A stretch of 64,000 nt of DNA from Physcomitrium patens (lineage: Eukaryota > Streptophyta > Bryopsida > Funariales > Funariaceae), in contig NC_037264.1 of assembly GCF_000002425.4 (NCBI RefSeq), forward strand, positions 13,981,262-14,045,261. Reading direction: 5' to 3'. This document shows positions 23,403 through 34,478 of the stretch, piece by piece. The translations under genes and the position numbers were made by a program. The notes under the pieces were generated by a model that saw only the letters and a program-made list of their open reading frames with translations, did no database searches and was not told the DNA's origin. Every line of letters starts with the position of its first letter. The first letter of the stretch is position 1.

Positions 23403-24070
23403 GAACCGTGGGGCTGGACAGTGAAATATCGCAACAACAACTAGGTTCCTTTCTTTCTGCTCAACCTGCCCTTTGCTTTACAATCCCTTTACTTATTGGC
23501 CCTCAGAAACTGAGAACCTTAGCATTATTAGATTCACGAGCATCTGCTTGTTTCTTAGACGAAGAATTTGTGAAGCATCATAAGATTCCTTTAGTATAAA
23601 AATCCAAACCTGTTCACGTTGAGGTCATAGATGGACGACCTTTATTGTTTGGTAGTGTCACCCATGAATCAAAATCTATAGAAGTGACATTTAACGGCTA
23701 TAGTAGTCATATTATTTTTAATATTATTAGAACCTCATCAAATCTTGTTATTCTTGGTCTTTCTTGGTTGGAAAAGCATAATCCAACTATAGATTGGAAG
23801 TTGCAAAAGATGAACTTTTCCACAAAACCACCCAAGAGCAAGCCTAGTAGAAAATCACGAATAGAGAAATCCTTATTTATTGGAGGAAGAGCGTTTATAA
23901 GATCGTCCAAGGAAGGCACACCGTTTGTCATTTATACGGCTCCAACCATCGGAGAGAAGATCTCAACAACAAGTATACCTGAGCAATATAAGGATTTTAA
24001 AGACATATTTCAAAAGAAGAATGTCGACATGCTATTAGAACACCGACCATGTGATTGCACCATAGACTTG
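23360..24070 (+). pseudogene. Element B aspartic protease (retropepsin)
   Basis: In the -1 frame relative to gag. The active-site loop is LALLDSRASACFLDEEF (23519-23569), with DSR in place of DSG or DTG. The later hydrophobic segment SSHIIFNIIRTSSNLVILGLSWLEKHNPTIDW is the typical end of a gypsy retropepsin. One nonsense codon (TAA 23597-23599, fits CAA) splits it. The region continues through a basic linker to TIGEKISTTSIPEQYKDFKDIF, the usual entry to RT. The protease would cleave the gag-pol precursor in virus-like particles. Confidence 0.9.
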
Positions 24071-24856
24071 TAGGAAGGAGCACAACCACCTTTTGGCCCA
24101 ATCTACAATATATCGCAGATGGAGTTGGCAGAATTGCGGAAGTACAATGACAAGAATGTAGCCAAGAACTTCAACCGTCATTCAAAATCGTCAATTGGAG
24201 CACCCATCTTATTTGTGAAGAAGAAAGATGGCTCGTTGCGGATGTGCGTGGACTATCGAGGCCTCAATAAGGTAACAAAGAAGAATCATTATCCGTTACC
24301 CTTGATTTTTGGTCTCTTAGAATAACTTAGACGTGCAAGGATCTTTACAAAAATTGATCTAAGGGGAGCTTACAACCTCGTATGAATCAAGGAAGGAGAT
24401 GAGTAGAAGACAGCGTTTTGTACAAGGTATGGCCATTTTGAGTATAATGTCATGTCCTTTGGTCTTACCAATGCTCTAGCGGTCTTTCAACATATGATGA
24501 ATGATATTTTCCGAGAGCACCTTGATGATTTTGTTGTCATCTATTTGGATGATAATCTGATATTCTCCAAAAATTAGGAAGAGCATGAAAAGCACGTTCG
24601 TTTGGTCTTGGAGAAACTACACGAGTGAGGACTATATGCCTAATTGGAGAAGTGTTTATTTCACCAAATAGAGATGGAATTTTTGGAGTTTGTTGTGACT
24701 ACGGAAGGCTTGAAGATGGACCCCAAGAAGGTAGAAGCAATCATATCTTGGGAGGTTCCGAAGACAGTGAGAGACGTATAATGTTTTCTTGGTTTTGCCA
24801 ACTTCTATCAGATCTTCATCAAGAATTACTCTCAAGTTGCTACTCCTCTCACTCGG
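24071..24856 (+). pseudogene. Element B reverse transcriptase
   Basis: Same frame as the protease. Motifs in order: [37 protein letters not shown] (first Asp), [30 protein letters not shown] with YLDD at 24542-24553, and GFANFYQIFIKNYS. All three catalytic Asp residues remain. About eight nonsense codons break it (among them 24071, 24323, about 24385, about 24403, about 24577, about 24625, about 24643 and about 24779), nearly all CAA, CAG, CGA or TGG changed by one transition. Missense changes such as Pro to Ser and Pro to Leu in [12 protein letters not shown] also fit C-to-T. Confidence 0.92.
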
Positions 24857-25185
24857 TTGATATGCAAAGATAAGCTGGAATGGGGACCTCTAGCGAAGAA
24901 GGCGTTTCAAGACCTGAAGACCGCATTTACTACAGCTCCAATCTTAGTACATCCAAACTTTACAAAGGCCTTTTATTTAGAAACTGATGCTTCGGATTTT
25001 GCTTTGAGAGCTGTACTTTCACAAATGAGAAAAGACAAGAAGCTCCATCCGGTTGCATTCTATTGTCGAAAGTTCTCTACTGCTGAAATTAATTATGAGA
25101 TCCACGATAAGGAACTTCTTGCTATAGTGGATTCTTTCCAAGAATGGTGTCACTTTCTTGAAGGAGCTACACACCTAGTGATCGT
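24857..25185 (+). pseudogene. Element B RNase H, first part
   Basis: The open frame continues RT: LEWGPLAKKAFQDLKTAF, then FYLETDASDFALRAVLSQM (catalytic Asp in TDAS), FYCRKFSTAEINYEIHDKELLAIV (catalytic Glu in DKELLA) and FLEGATHLVIV. The solo LTR at 25186 cuts in directly before the [10 protein letters not shown] box, which resumes at 26532. Removing one 4-bp duplication restores VIVYTDHKN exactly. Confidence 0.93.
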
Positions 25186-26527
25186 TGTCGTATTACGTGC
25201 TTTCCTGCTCGAGAACGCGTCAGGCGTCTGGCTGTAGAAGGTAGTATGGAGATTCGCCGATAGTCAAGCAGTCTATCAGTTTTTGACTGCTAGAATATAA
25301 ACGACTGCAACAATATACCGTAAATCTATACGGATGCTCTTCGACTACTTGTCGAAGTCTTTTTTGCCCTAGCCGGTAGGTCTCTAAACGTTACAGAGAA
25401 CCCCGAACAACCCAAACTGTTAATCTTCAATACCGCTTTGTACTTACGATCTTGTATCCACTGACTGTCTTGTTAGATTAACCCAATAAATTTCATTCAC
25501 TCCGCATACTCAATCCTATAGACACCTTTTTAATCCTTCAATCACAGACGTAACTCGATTTCACAAAACAGTCAAGAGTACTCAAACCCACTTCATTTAA
25601 AATCCTGATTCACCATTACAACACTGACTTCAGCAACGATTGCCTCAGTCTTCCCAAAACTCTATGAAGAAGAAAAATCCAATTCTTCGTCTTTTCTTCT
25701 CCGACCCGAAGCATGAAGCTCCTCTCCAGTCCCCTTTGATCTTCAAAAAAAAACCTCCAATGAAAACCGAACTAGTAACCTTACAAAAGCTTGAAAACTA
25801 GCTCCCCCTCCCGATTCCCCAGAGAAAAAAAAAACCCCCCCTCCCTAAAACTATATTCTCCCCTAACCTTATCCTCTGAATTTCTTCAATCTTCCATCTT
25901 AGATCCGGAATTGGCTCCCGCCGTCAAGCTTGGATCCGAAATTGGCTCACGTCATCAAGGCCTTCTCCTCCGTTTTTATCTTTAAGAGATCCATTTACCG
26001 TAAACAACGTTCCCTGAAACGACACAGAGAACAGGACAGTCTGAAACAGAATCGAACCCCGCAATCGGGACCACATTGAGTCGCCCGACCAATTCAAGTC
26101 CTATATTGGAAAAGATGCCCGTAGTAACCTGGATGTTCCCGTAATTGGGTCAAATTGGTCCTCGCGTCAGATTGGCTAAGACCCGTAGTAAGACCTGGAT
26201 TTCCAGTAATTAGACTGCATTGGATTGACAGGCCAATTCAGGTCTCATATTGGATAAGAGGACCCAGATTGGATTATCGAAATTAGATCCAATTGGCTCC
26301 TCGAACCCGTCGTGTGAATTGGTCCTTCTCTTCCTGCTGACTCCCGTTATTGGAATCGAATGGAGCATTTCAGTATGCCTCGGGCTGACTGTAACGGAGT
26401 GACTGAACCTGACCACTCAGTATTTGTACTGGAGTTGATCGATGCTCCCAATATTCGAGGTAACTAAATATTAATAAAATTCTTCTTTCTTTTTATTTTC
26501 ACTGTATACTCGTGTTACAACATGACA
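25186..26527 (-). repeat. Solo Y-type LTR, copy 2
   Basis: 1342 bp from TGTCGTATTACG to ACATGACA, closely related to 21495-22735 and to 51355-52613. Flanked by the 4-bp duplication TCGT (25182-25185) and CCGT (26528-26531). The host codons show that the original was TCGT. It has the same orientation as copy 1. No coding content. Confidence 0.95.
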
Positions 26528-27780
26528 CCGTATATACAGATCACAAGAATTTGGAGTATTTCATGTCGGCTCGAGTTCTAAATCGACGTCAAGCTCGGTG
26601 GAGTATGTCGCTATCTAGGTTCAATTTTGTTATTACTTATCGACCTAGAAAGTAGCAAGGACTATCTGATGCCTTATCGAGGAGATCGTATCTTGTACCA
26701 AAGGCTGGAGAAGTAATGTTTGATCAACAATGTACGACATTGTTGAAGCCAGAGCAATTTGGGCTTTGTGCTACTATTGTGCTAATTGATGCTGACTTCC
26801 TGAATCAGGTACGTGCCGTGCCCATTGAAGATTCAGTAGCCATTAATATCAAGCAGCGTGCCAATGACGACAAGTTCAAGGTGGAGGAAGGTCTTTTATA
26901 CTTTGAAGAGCAGTTGTATATCCCAAAAGGACAAGCATGACTCCGTGTTCTTCAATCTCGCCATGATTTTCCAACTGCGGGATATTTTGGACTCAACAAG
27001 ACCTTAGATCTTATTTTTCGAGAGTTTTGGTGGCCCCAAATTTAGAAGGATGTGAAAGATTTTGTCCTTTTCTGCGACATCTATTCAAGATCCAAGAATC
27101 CTCGGCATCACCGTTATGGACTCTTATAGCCATTGTCGATTCCACGTTGACCATGGTCTTCAGTTTCCATGGACTTCATCACGGACCTACTATCATCGAA
27201 CTCATTTGACAACATCTTTGTCGTGGTAGATCGGCTTACAAAGATGGCGCAGTTTGTCCCTTGCAAGAAGACATCATCTAGTGAAGTCACAGCAAGGCTC
27301 TTTCTCTATAATGTGTATCGATATCATGGACTACTAGATGATATCATATCAGATCGAGGAACCCAATTCGTATCAAAATTTTTGAGATCTCTCTTTGAGA
27401 TACTGAAGGTGGATATCAAGCTTTCTTCGGCTTTTCATCCTTAAACTGACGGCCAAACGGAACAGGTGAACCAAGTCTTAGAACAATACTTACGATACAG
27501 CATCAACTATCAACAAGACGATTGGACCACATATCTGTTGCTAGTCGAGTTTGCATATAACAACACCCTCAATGCGTCGACTCAATACACACCATTCTTT
27601 TCTGACTATGGGTATCATCCGAAGCTTGATTTATTGAGTCCGTCAACAAATAACAATCTAGCAGCTAAAGGATTTACGAAACAACTATCAGAGCTTCAAA
27701 ATATGTTGAAGCTTCAATTATAATCCGCTCAAGAATCCTACAAGGCATCTATAGATAGATTTAGGAATCAAGCACCTACT
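26528..27780 (+). pseudogene. Element B RNase H end and integrase
   Basis: Starts [16 protein letters not shown] and YRPRK, then the H2C2 zinc finger near 26950-27090, damaged at one His (AGYFG for AGHFG) and one Cys (FCDIYSRSK for CDIC). The core has MDFITDL (27169-27189), IISDRGTQF (27343-27369) and FHP, stop, TDGQTEQVNQ (27436-27477), so the D, D and E residues are present. Nonsense codons at 26938, 27043, about 27127, about 27154, 27445 and 27721 all fit single C-to-T changes. The frame is continuous with RT when the solo LTR is removed. The enzyme would insert the cDNA into the host genome. Confidence 0.9.
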
Positions 27781-28190
27781 TTCAAAATTAGAGATAAAGC
27801 ATGGCTTCTTCGATGGAATATCAAGACCAAGCGACCATGTGATAAGTTGGACTATCGAAGATTGGGACCATTTATCATTCAGAAGCAAATCAATCCAGTG
27901 GCGTACCGTCTTGAATTACTGGCTTCTATGAAGGTACATCCAGTCTTTCATGTTTCTCTGTTGGAGCCTTATCGAGAGTCGTCTTTTCCTGGAAGAATGC
28001 AATGTCTACCACCTAGTATTGAGATCGAGAACCATGAGGAATACGAGGTTGAAAAGGTGTTGGATTCACAGCGAAGGTGAAGCAAGTTGGAGTATCTTGT
28101 TCATTGGTGCGGCTACGACATTAATGAGCAAACATCGGAGCCAGCTGAAAATCTCGCCAATGCGCTACAAAAGGTACAAGAGTTTTATCA
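27781..28190 (+). pseudogene. Element B integrase C-terminus (GPF) and chromodomain
   Basis: LDYRRLGPFIIQKQINPVAYRLEL, then MKVHPVFHVSLLEPY, is the GPY/F-type module. Then EYEVEKVLDSQRR, stop, SKLEYLVHWCGYDINEQTSEP, then ENLANALQKVQEFYQQHP, is a chromodomain. The aromatic Trp in the usual TWEP is Ser here. The single stop at 28078-28080 fits CGA to TGA. The domain would read histone H3 methylation and target heterochromatin, consistent with the insertion into another element. Confidence 0.92.
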
Positions 28191-28454
28191 ACAACATCCT
28201 CATAAACCTAACGCGGTTTAATGATTGCTTCTTTCTGAAGCTTTTTCACCCAAGAATATAAGAAAAGAGGAGAGCACCACCAAAATTCGTAGTTGATGTA
28301 GTTATTTTTTCCAAGATAAAGTAGAATTTTTTCAGTAGCTATAGTTTGATCTTCTAATATGGATAGCCAAGAGATAGATACTATGCAAATCAAATTATCT
28401 CAACCGACTAGCTCATGAAGGCGACCCTGAGATGAAGAACCGCCTACACCATGA
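28191..28454 (+). other. Untranslated or unassigned stretch after the chromodomain
   Basis: No motif recognised between the chromodomain and the small extra ORF. The overlapping open frames on both strands appear to be chance. Confidence 0.4.
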
Positions 28455-28715
28455 CGACGACGGAGGATACCGAGTAACCGATCACTAGTGATTGTATTTG
28501 AATTTGAGCCTGCTTACATTGGTCAGCCAGAAGGCATGTTTGTAGGACAATTTCACAATGAGGACACGAAAGTTCATGCTTGGTCAGAAGTCGAAGAAGT
28601 GGGCCACTACCGTTGGCTTCAAGGGCCGATGAACCACTTGCCTCGTGAACAACAGTTGGAGTTCATAGTAAACGTTATGCAAAGATCTTCATTTTCTTGT
28701 GTTGGTACGAATTAA
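28455..28715 (+). CDS. Small extra ORF downstream of the chromodomain, unknown function
   Basis: Open from the codon after TGA 28452-28454 to the stop at 28713-28715, about 86 codons. A possible GTG start is at 28488, and no ATG lies at the beginning of the open stretch. The protein is acidic, with EFEPAYIGQPEGMFVGQF, then HNEDTKVHAWSEVEEVGHYRW and LQGPMNHLPREQQLEF. I recognise no domain, signal peptide or membrane segment. It stayed open while the rest of pol gathered stops, and its second half is recognisable in element A at 6367-6475, so it is an ancestral part of family I. It could be a separate third ORF or a spliced C-terminal extension. Confidence 0.55.
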   Translation, partial: RRRRIPSNRSLVIVFEFEPAYIGQPEGMFVGQFHNEDTKVHAWSEVEEVGHYRWLQGPMNHLPREQQLEFIVNVMQRSSFSCVGTN

Positions 28716-28748
28716 CAACAACATTGTTTCTCGGAGACCTCGAAGCTA

Positions 28749-28761
28749 AAGGAGGGAGTGA
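28749..28761 (+). other. Element B polypurine tract
   Basis: AAAGGAGGGAGTGA, ending directly before the 3' LTR at 28762, is the expected primer site for plus-strand DNA synthesis. Confidence 0.75.
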
Positions 28762-29058
28762 TGTTAGGGATATAGTCCTTAGAACCTTCTAGAGACAAGT
28801 TTCTAGAACCTTCTAGAAATAAGTCTCTGAAACCTTCTAGAAGCTTCTTAGGTGATAAAAGTTATTAGAGAAGCTTCCTAAATAGGAGTATATATTGGAA
28901 TCAAGGCTGAAGAGTTCTTCAGTCTCGACAACACATCTCTTGGAGCTCTAGCTCACCTCTCTGGTGTTGTTCTTGTATTCATCTGATTAATCTAGTTCTT
29001 GTCTATTCTTCTTGAACTTGTTGTTAGATCTCGAGTCTGTATTTCTTTGTCCGTGACA
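28762..29058 (+). repeat. Element B 3' LTR
   Basis: 297 bp from TGTTAGGGATATAG to CCGTGACA. It contains one set of heat shock arrays (TTCTAGAACCTTCTAGAA at 28801-28818, and AACCTTCTAGAAGCTTC at 28831-28847 with its first GAA changed to AAA), and a TATA box near 28890. Followed by the target duplication TCCAA. Confidence 0.95.
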
Positions 29059-29360
29059 TCCAACCTATTTTGGCACCATCTTGAATCTAAGACTTCTACC
29101 TTGAACTCTTAATTATTATCTACTTCTATAGCAAGATGTGGCATTTTTCTTCTTCTCGAGATATTCATTGTCTTATATAACTCAAGAAGGGATACATAAA
29201 ATATAAGGTGGATCTTCATAGAATCTAGTAGATATAATCAATAAGCAAAAAGATTGACTTATTCAATAATAGGAAAAGGTCCAAGCCTATAATAGTCCAA
29301 CTTGTCACAAGGACGAGTAGTCTTGATATTGCAACAAAGTAACTATACCTTGCCACATAT
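29059..29360 (-). pseudogene. Element C chromodomain N-terminal half and GPF module
   Basis: The minus strand reads CDKLDYYRLGPFPIIE, then VDPPYILCIPS and LSYIRQ, followed by an E.FKVEVLDSRWCQNRLD segment that breaks off at element B. It aligns with 5570-5830 of element A. The remaining part is at 20302-20453. Confidence 0.8.
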
Positions 29361-30444
29361 GTTGAATTTTGATTGTTCTTTATAATAGGCATATATATTA
29401 ATATTTAGTTTTTCTTGACCTCTCTTTAAGTCCACCTTATTATTACATGTAGCTCTTATATATAATTTTCCAAATCTTTTGCTGCAAGATTATCAACTTT
29501 TGAAAAGTCAAAAGTATCAAGTCATGGATAATAACCATAGTTGGCAAATATGTTTGTTGAGTGGAAAAATGTACTAAATTATTATATGTAAACTTTGCTA
29601 ATAGTAAAAGAGTTGTCCAATCATCTTAATGATATTTGATGTTACACCTCAAGTATTGCTCTAAAATTTAATTCATCTGTTCTATTTGTCAATTAGTTTC
29701 AAGATGAAAAGCCAAAGAGAGCTTTATATCTGCCATTAATATCTTAAAAAAGATTCTCCAAAACCTTGATATGAATTGAATCCTTCTATTTGATATAATA
29801 TCTTTAGGTAGTCTATTATAGTGATAGATGTTAAAAAAAGTTTAGTCGTTTCTTTACTTATAATAGATTTTATATATAATATAAATTATGCTATCTTGAT
29901 AAAATAATCGACTACCACAAATATAGAATCATACAAAATTGAGGCTAGAAGTTATATGATAAAATCCATAGAAATGGAAGACCATAGTTGTTTTAAAATA
30001 GGTAATGGTTGAAAAAGTCCATAAGGTTGATGGCAAGAATTTTTGGATCTTAAACAAATATCACATGATTGTAAAATTTTTTTGATTGCCTTTTACATTT
30101 AAGGCCACTAAAAATATCTTGATATTAGTTCCAAAGTCTTATTGTATCTAAAATGTCTGATTGTTGGAAAGTCATGACAAGTTAGAAGAATACGCAATCA
30201 TATTGTAGTTTGGCTACTATGTGAAAATAATGTATTTGTATATTTAATACACAATATACTAGACAACATAAAGAAAGCCACGTTAGTAGATTTCTGTTGG
30301 TTATATGATATAGATAGATTACTACTCTAAAAAGAGGTTGTTTACAAAGGCCTCTATTAGAATTTATACAACTTTATTTTCTTTTGTAGTGACTTTTGAA
30401 GTTTGTTTTATTGGTAGTAACTCTTATATATTTAGAGTCACCTT
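29361..30444 (-). pseudogene. Element C integrase relic and RNase H-integrase linker
   Basis: Minus-strand pieces follow element A in reverse order: the INQMNLILEQYLRC block near 29640-29690, a core block near 29880-29960 (MDFIIYLLASIL, then FYIYGSRLFY) and an H2C2 region near 30060-30200. Stops are frequent. The part at 30240-30444 cannot be aligned with confidence. Confidence 0.6.
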
Positions 30445-31787
30445 TGTTAGACATTGATGATCCTTGAAGTTTTATTTTGGTTCTTTTATTTGGTATTTAA
30501 AGCATATAATATGTAAATCTTGTATGAAAAGGAATTAAAGAGAGATTTCAATAGCAAAAAAGGTAGTTAGGATATCCATATGAATGAATGGAGATTGATG
30601 ATATAAATCTCCATTCCTATTGGTCAAAAATCATGACTAATGGGCTTCAAGGAGGCTGCCCAAGGCCATATTAGGAATTAGGATTAGTCTTTCAGAGGGA
30701 TTTGAACATCAAAGACTAGCATCGGTAAGTTCAAGTTATTGGCTATGATTTTGGTACAAATTTTGAGTCATTTGGAGTTTTTATGAAGGAGATATAGGCG
30801 CTCTAAGTCAAGGTATTGGTTTTGTACCTACTGTCACTCTTTTGGATATATTATACATGTACAAAAAGCAATTAAGAATTGGAAATTAGGATTGAAGAGA
30901 ACACTTTTTCAACTATACTTTATATATACTTCTTGATAAATTCTAAGCTAAGATGAAGGAGATATTGGAAGTTGAATTTAGCACTTCAAATCTAAGAAGT
31001 AGTAAATGACCTGAATTGCTAGTAGTTGTATTTTAAACTATATCTTGTGCAATTTGATAAGATTTTGTCTAAATTTTTTTAAGAATGTGTATTTTCATGT
31101 TACTAAATTTTATACATAAGTTTTGTAGCATTTAGATTTTGGATTTGTGAGATATGAAGAAAATAGTATTCAAGTGCTTATGAATTAGGATTTAAAACAT
31201 TTGGTAGGATTTTTAAGGTGCTAGACGATTGGTAGTAAATTTATGCTTGAATGTTTTTTTTAGTAATGCTTAAGGATAAATTCTATATCTTCTTTAAATT
31301 TGAAAAAAATTGAATGGTTAGATCAAAAGATATGAATTTCTAAAATTCGGAAAGAAAAAATTCTTTGCAGAAAAAATATGTTTTGAAGGGATTTTATTAC
31401 AATTTGAGCATTTTATACAAAATAAAGGGGTTTTCTGGAAGTCAAGACTTTATATATATGTTGAAGATGGATATTTAGAGCTATGGTTAAATTTTGATAT
31501 AAAGATGAGTTTTTGAAAGGAGTTTATGGATTTTCTTTAGAATTATTGAAAATCTAACTTATTAGCAAATGGTTAGTTATGATTTGGTATAACCAAGAAT
31601 GTTAGGAAATTTCTAGATATTTTAGAAAGTCTTATGTACAAACTTTCTTAAATATAAATGATTTTATTAGTATAATATATTTTTAATATTGTATTATTTA
31701 TTTATCTTCTATTTTAAAGATTAAATAACATATTAGAACTTAGTCAATAAATTAAAATCAAACTCTCTATTGGTAAATATCCACTAT
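30445..31787 (+). repeat. Repeat G, copy 2 (probable solo LTR)
   Basis: Aligns with 14792-16029 in the opposite orientation. A shared landmark is the ATGGGCTTCAAGGAGGCT block at about 30637-30660. It lies inside element C between the integrase and RT relics. It lacks the AT microsatellites of copy 1. No coding content. Confidence 0.65.
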
Positions 31788-32690
31788 ATTTTCAGATAGA
31801 AAACCATACAATACGATAATGTAATTGTCTCCTAGCTTTTAAAATACATAATTGTCTCTTAAAATAGAATAGATTGTTCTTAAACTAGAATTTGGAAGTA
31901 TCATGGGACTTACAAGAATTATTCTTGATATTATGGATAAGAAGATCAGAAGTCATACTTGATTGAATTTGCTTGACAAAAGTTGAATAAATAGTTAATA
32001 TTGATTTTGTTGCTCAAAGATGAAAATATTTTAACTTCAAGAAAATCATTCTTTATTGATCAAAAGTTGGAAATCAACTTTGAAAATCATTCTTTATTGG
32101 TGCAAGATAAGAACATTTAGAAAAGCCGTCTAATAAACCTTCTTGTTTTTCAAATCAATAAGTGATCTTGAAATCAAATCTTGATAAGGACATGTTCTAA
32201 CAAATTTAGTAATGATTTAAAACACATATTGATATGAAATATTCAAGGTTCTTGTGATCCACATATAGTGACTAGATACCTATTCTTGATGGTGATCTTA
32301 TTGAGTCCTTGATAGTCCATACACATCCACAGAGATCCTTGTTTTTTCTTTATAAATAAGATAGGAGTTCTAACTAGAGATTTAGAGTGATGTATGAAAT
32401 TCTTAGCCAATTTTTTATTAATGTATTCTTTAGATGCAATCAACTTATTTTATAATAGGCTATAGATTGATCCAAATGGTGGTTGAGCCCTTTCGTGAAG
32501 ATCAATGGAACAATCATAAGAACAATGCTTTGGAAGAATAATTGCATTCTTTTTTTCAAAAATATCATAGAAATCTTGATACTTGCTACAAATACTACTT
32601 GACATCTTTTCACCATTAGAAATAGAAGTGGCATATAAAACAAAAGATAATCTTTTTTTTGTGGTATGTATAAAAGCTCTCGCATCTATT
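31788..32690 (-). pseudogene. Element C RT start fused to RNase H end by an internal deletion
   Basis: 32243-32685 on the minus strand carries the pre-RT linker and RT fingers ([34 protein letters not shown], then [14 protein letters not shown]). The next codons read [19 protein letters not shown], which is the RNase H box found almost 900 bases further on in element A. The RT palm, thumb and RNase H start have been deleted. The remaining RNase H end and linker run to 31788, where repeat G begins. Confidence 0.8.
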
Positions 32691-33179
32691 AAAAAGAATT
32701 TGAATGTAATGGACTTATGTATTTTTACTTGACTAATAAGATTTTAGACTATTAAACTATCAGAAAAATTAAGATTACAAGAAATCTAATCTATCTAAGG
32801 ATTATATTCTTTTAATTAAGATAATTCTAAAATAATTGAATTAAATAAAGATCTTATCACATTAAATATTACTATGGTATTATAATTTATAATTACTACA
32901 TCTAAAGGAACTATCTTATACATAACAACTCTAAAAAATAGTAAACGACCATCTATGACTTCTACGTATATAAGTTTAGTTTTATTGATTAATAATATCA
33001 CTTATTTTTTGACAAATTTTTCATCCATAAAATAGGCTGAGGCTCTTGAATCTAACAAAGCTATGACTTTGTGATTTTTTGGTCCTAAATGAACTTCTAT
33101 TATAAAACAAGGTAAGGAATTTGAGGAGAAAATAGGACCTTTATTAAGAGTTATCCAAGATTCCTACTACAAGGTCCCT
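32691..33179 (-). pseudogene. Element C protease relic
   Basis: The minus strand reads HKVIALLDSRASAYFMDEKFVKK at 33061-33005, the retropepsin loop with DSR again, then KLIYVEVIDGRLLFFRVVMYK, then IVIFNVIRSLFNSIILEL. The frame is -1 relative to the gag knuckle upstream, as in A and B. Confidence 0.8.
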
Positions 33180-34478
33180 ATTATAGTTGAAGAAACTTAT
33201 TTTCCACCACCTCGCCTTTTTTGGCAACCATGCTTCTCATTTTGTGATTGCATTAATTTTTTGGAAAATATTGAGCAGTGAATTTAGCTTCTCCATAATA
33301 TAAGCATAAATCCTTTTGACGTTGTTGACTCTTTTGTTGCTTTGTAAGGAATTTAAAATATATGGTATTAATTTGTATTGGTTCTAGCCTTGATGAATAA
33401 ATTTTTGAAAACTTAAGAGCTGCCATCATTTTTTGGTTTGTTCTTCTCCAGCCAAATCTTTATTCTTGATATCTTTCAAATAATTTATTGTGACATGCAA
33501 TGGCATAAGCAATAAATTTTTTTAAAGATTCTACCTTTAGTATTGTCAGTAATTAGTCTTTAGCATTATCCTTCAATCCGTATCAAAATTGATTGATAAG
33601 AGCTTTGTCATTCCAGTCCATGTCGCAAGCGAGATTTTGGAATTTAGCAACATAATTGATCATTGACACTAATTCTTCCTATAAAGTTAAGAGCTTAATC
33701 TCTACTATTCTTTCTTGATGACTTTTTTCAAATATAAATACTTCTAGGAATGAATTCAAATCATAAAAGAATTACAAATCTTTTTCTATTAAACATACAA
33801 ACTAAGAGAGTGCTCTTCTTCATAAAAGTGCACATATGAATCTGACTTGAATAAATCTATTGAGATATTAGAAGGGATGCAATATTAGATAGAACTTGAT
33901 TTATTGTAAAAAACTTCAAATTTTCAATCTTATTCTATCAAACTTCTCAAACATATCAATTCTTATACTTTTCATACTTATAAAAGCAAAACTCTTCAAA
34001 TTTGGTTGCAAGGTCAATCTACTTGTTTCTTTCAATTGCACAACTTCTTGTTATAAACTCTGGACTTCTTCCATAGGCATAAGTATAAGCATAGTACCTC
34101 CATGATTCATGTAAGAAATATGTGAGATTTCTATTCTTAAAGTATTAACAATTCATGAAGATTTGCAATAGTTACAAATCTATTCTTACTTCTGCTAAGA
34201 GTAGCATCCATGATCTTTCTTTCCATAGATAATTTAAAGAAATTTAAAGAAATTTAAAAAATTAAATTAGAAGAGGATAATCTCCAACCTCTAATATCAA
34301 ATGAAAATTTCCACAAAAAAGGATAATCTATTCTTTTAAAAGAAAATATCAATGTTAAAAAATAAAAAAAATATTTATAAGTAGATAATTTGTAATCTTT
34401 AAAATATAACAATAGAAGTGAGATAATTCACTTATTTCTAAAAAAAGATAAAAAATTAAATTAGCACTCTTGTCAAAT
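33180..34478 (-). pseudogene. Element C gag relic
   Basis: The knuckle at about 33310-33260 reads KDLCLYYGEAKFTAQYF, with the second Cys changed to Tyr. Its frame ends GTG GAA AAT AAG and so on to TAG at 33180-33178, aligned with the gag stops of A and B. The preceding TAA fits a CAA. The capsid part to about 34400 shows only scattered similarity. The leader up to the LTR holds the family sequence ATTTGACAAGAG. Confidence 0.7.

Larger units (their letters stand above)
20454..29058 (+). mobile_element. Element B: best-preserved family I chromodomain retrotransposon
   Basis: Bounded by LTRs 20454-20851 and 28762-29058, with 5-bp target duplications TCTAA and TCCAA (one transition apart). Joining the flanks restores the chromodomain of element C. 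Removing the two solo LTRs with one copy each of their duplications leaves about 6.0 kb, a normal size. Gag is in one frame, and PR to chromodomain is in the -1 frame with no further frame change that I can find. About 15 nonsense codons break it, nearly all explained by one C-to-T or G-to-A change from CAA, CAG, CGA or TGG. It is not functional. Confidence 0.95.
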
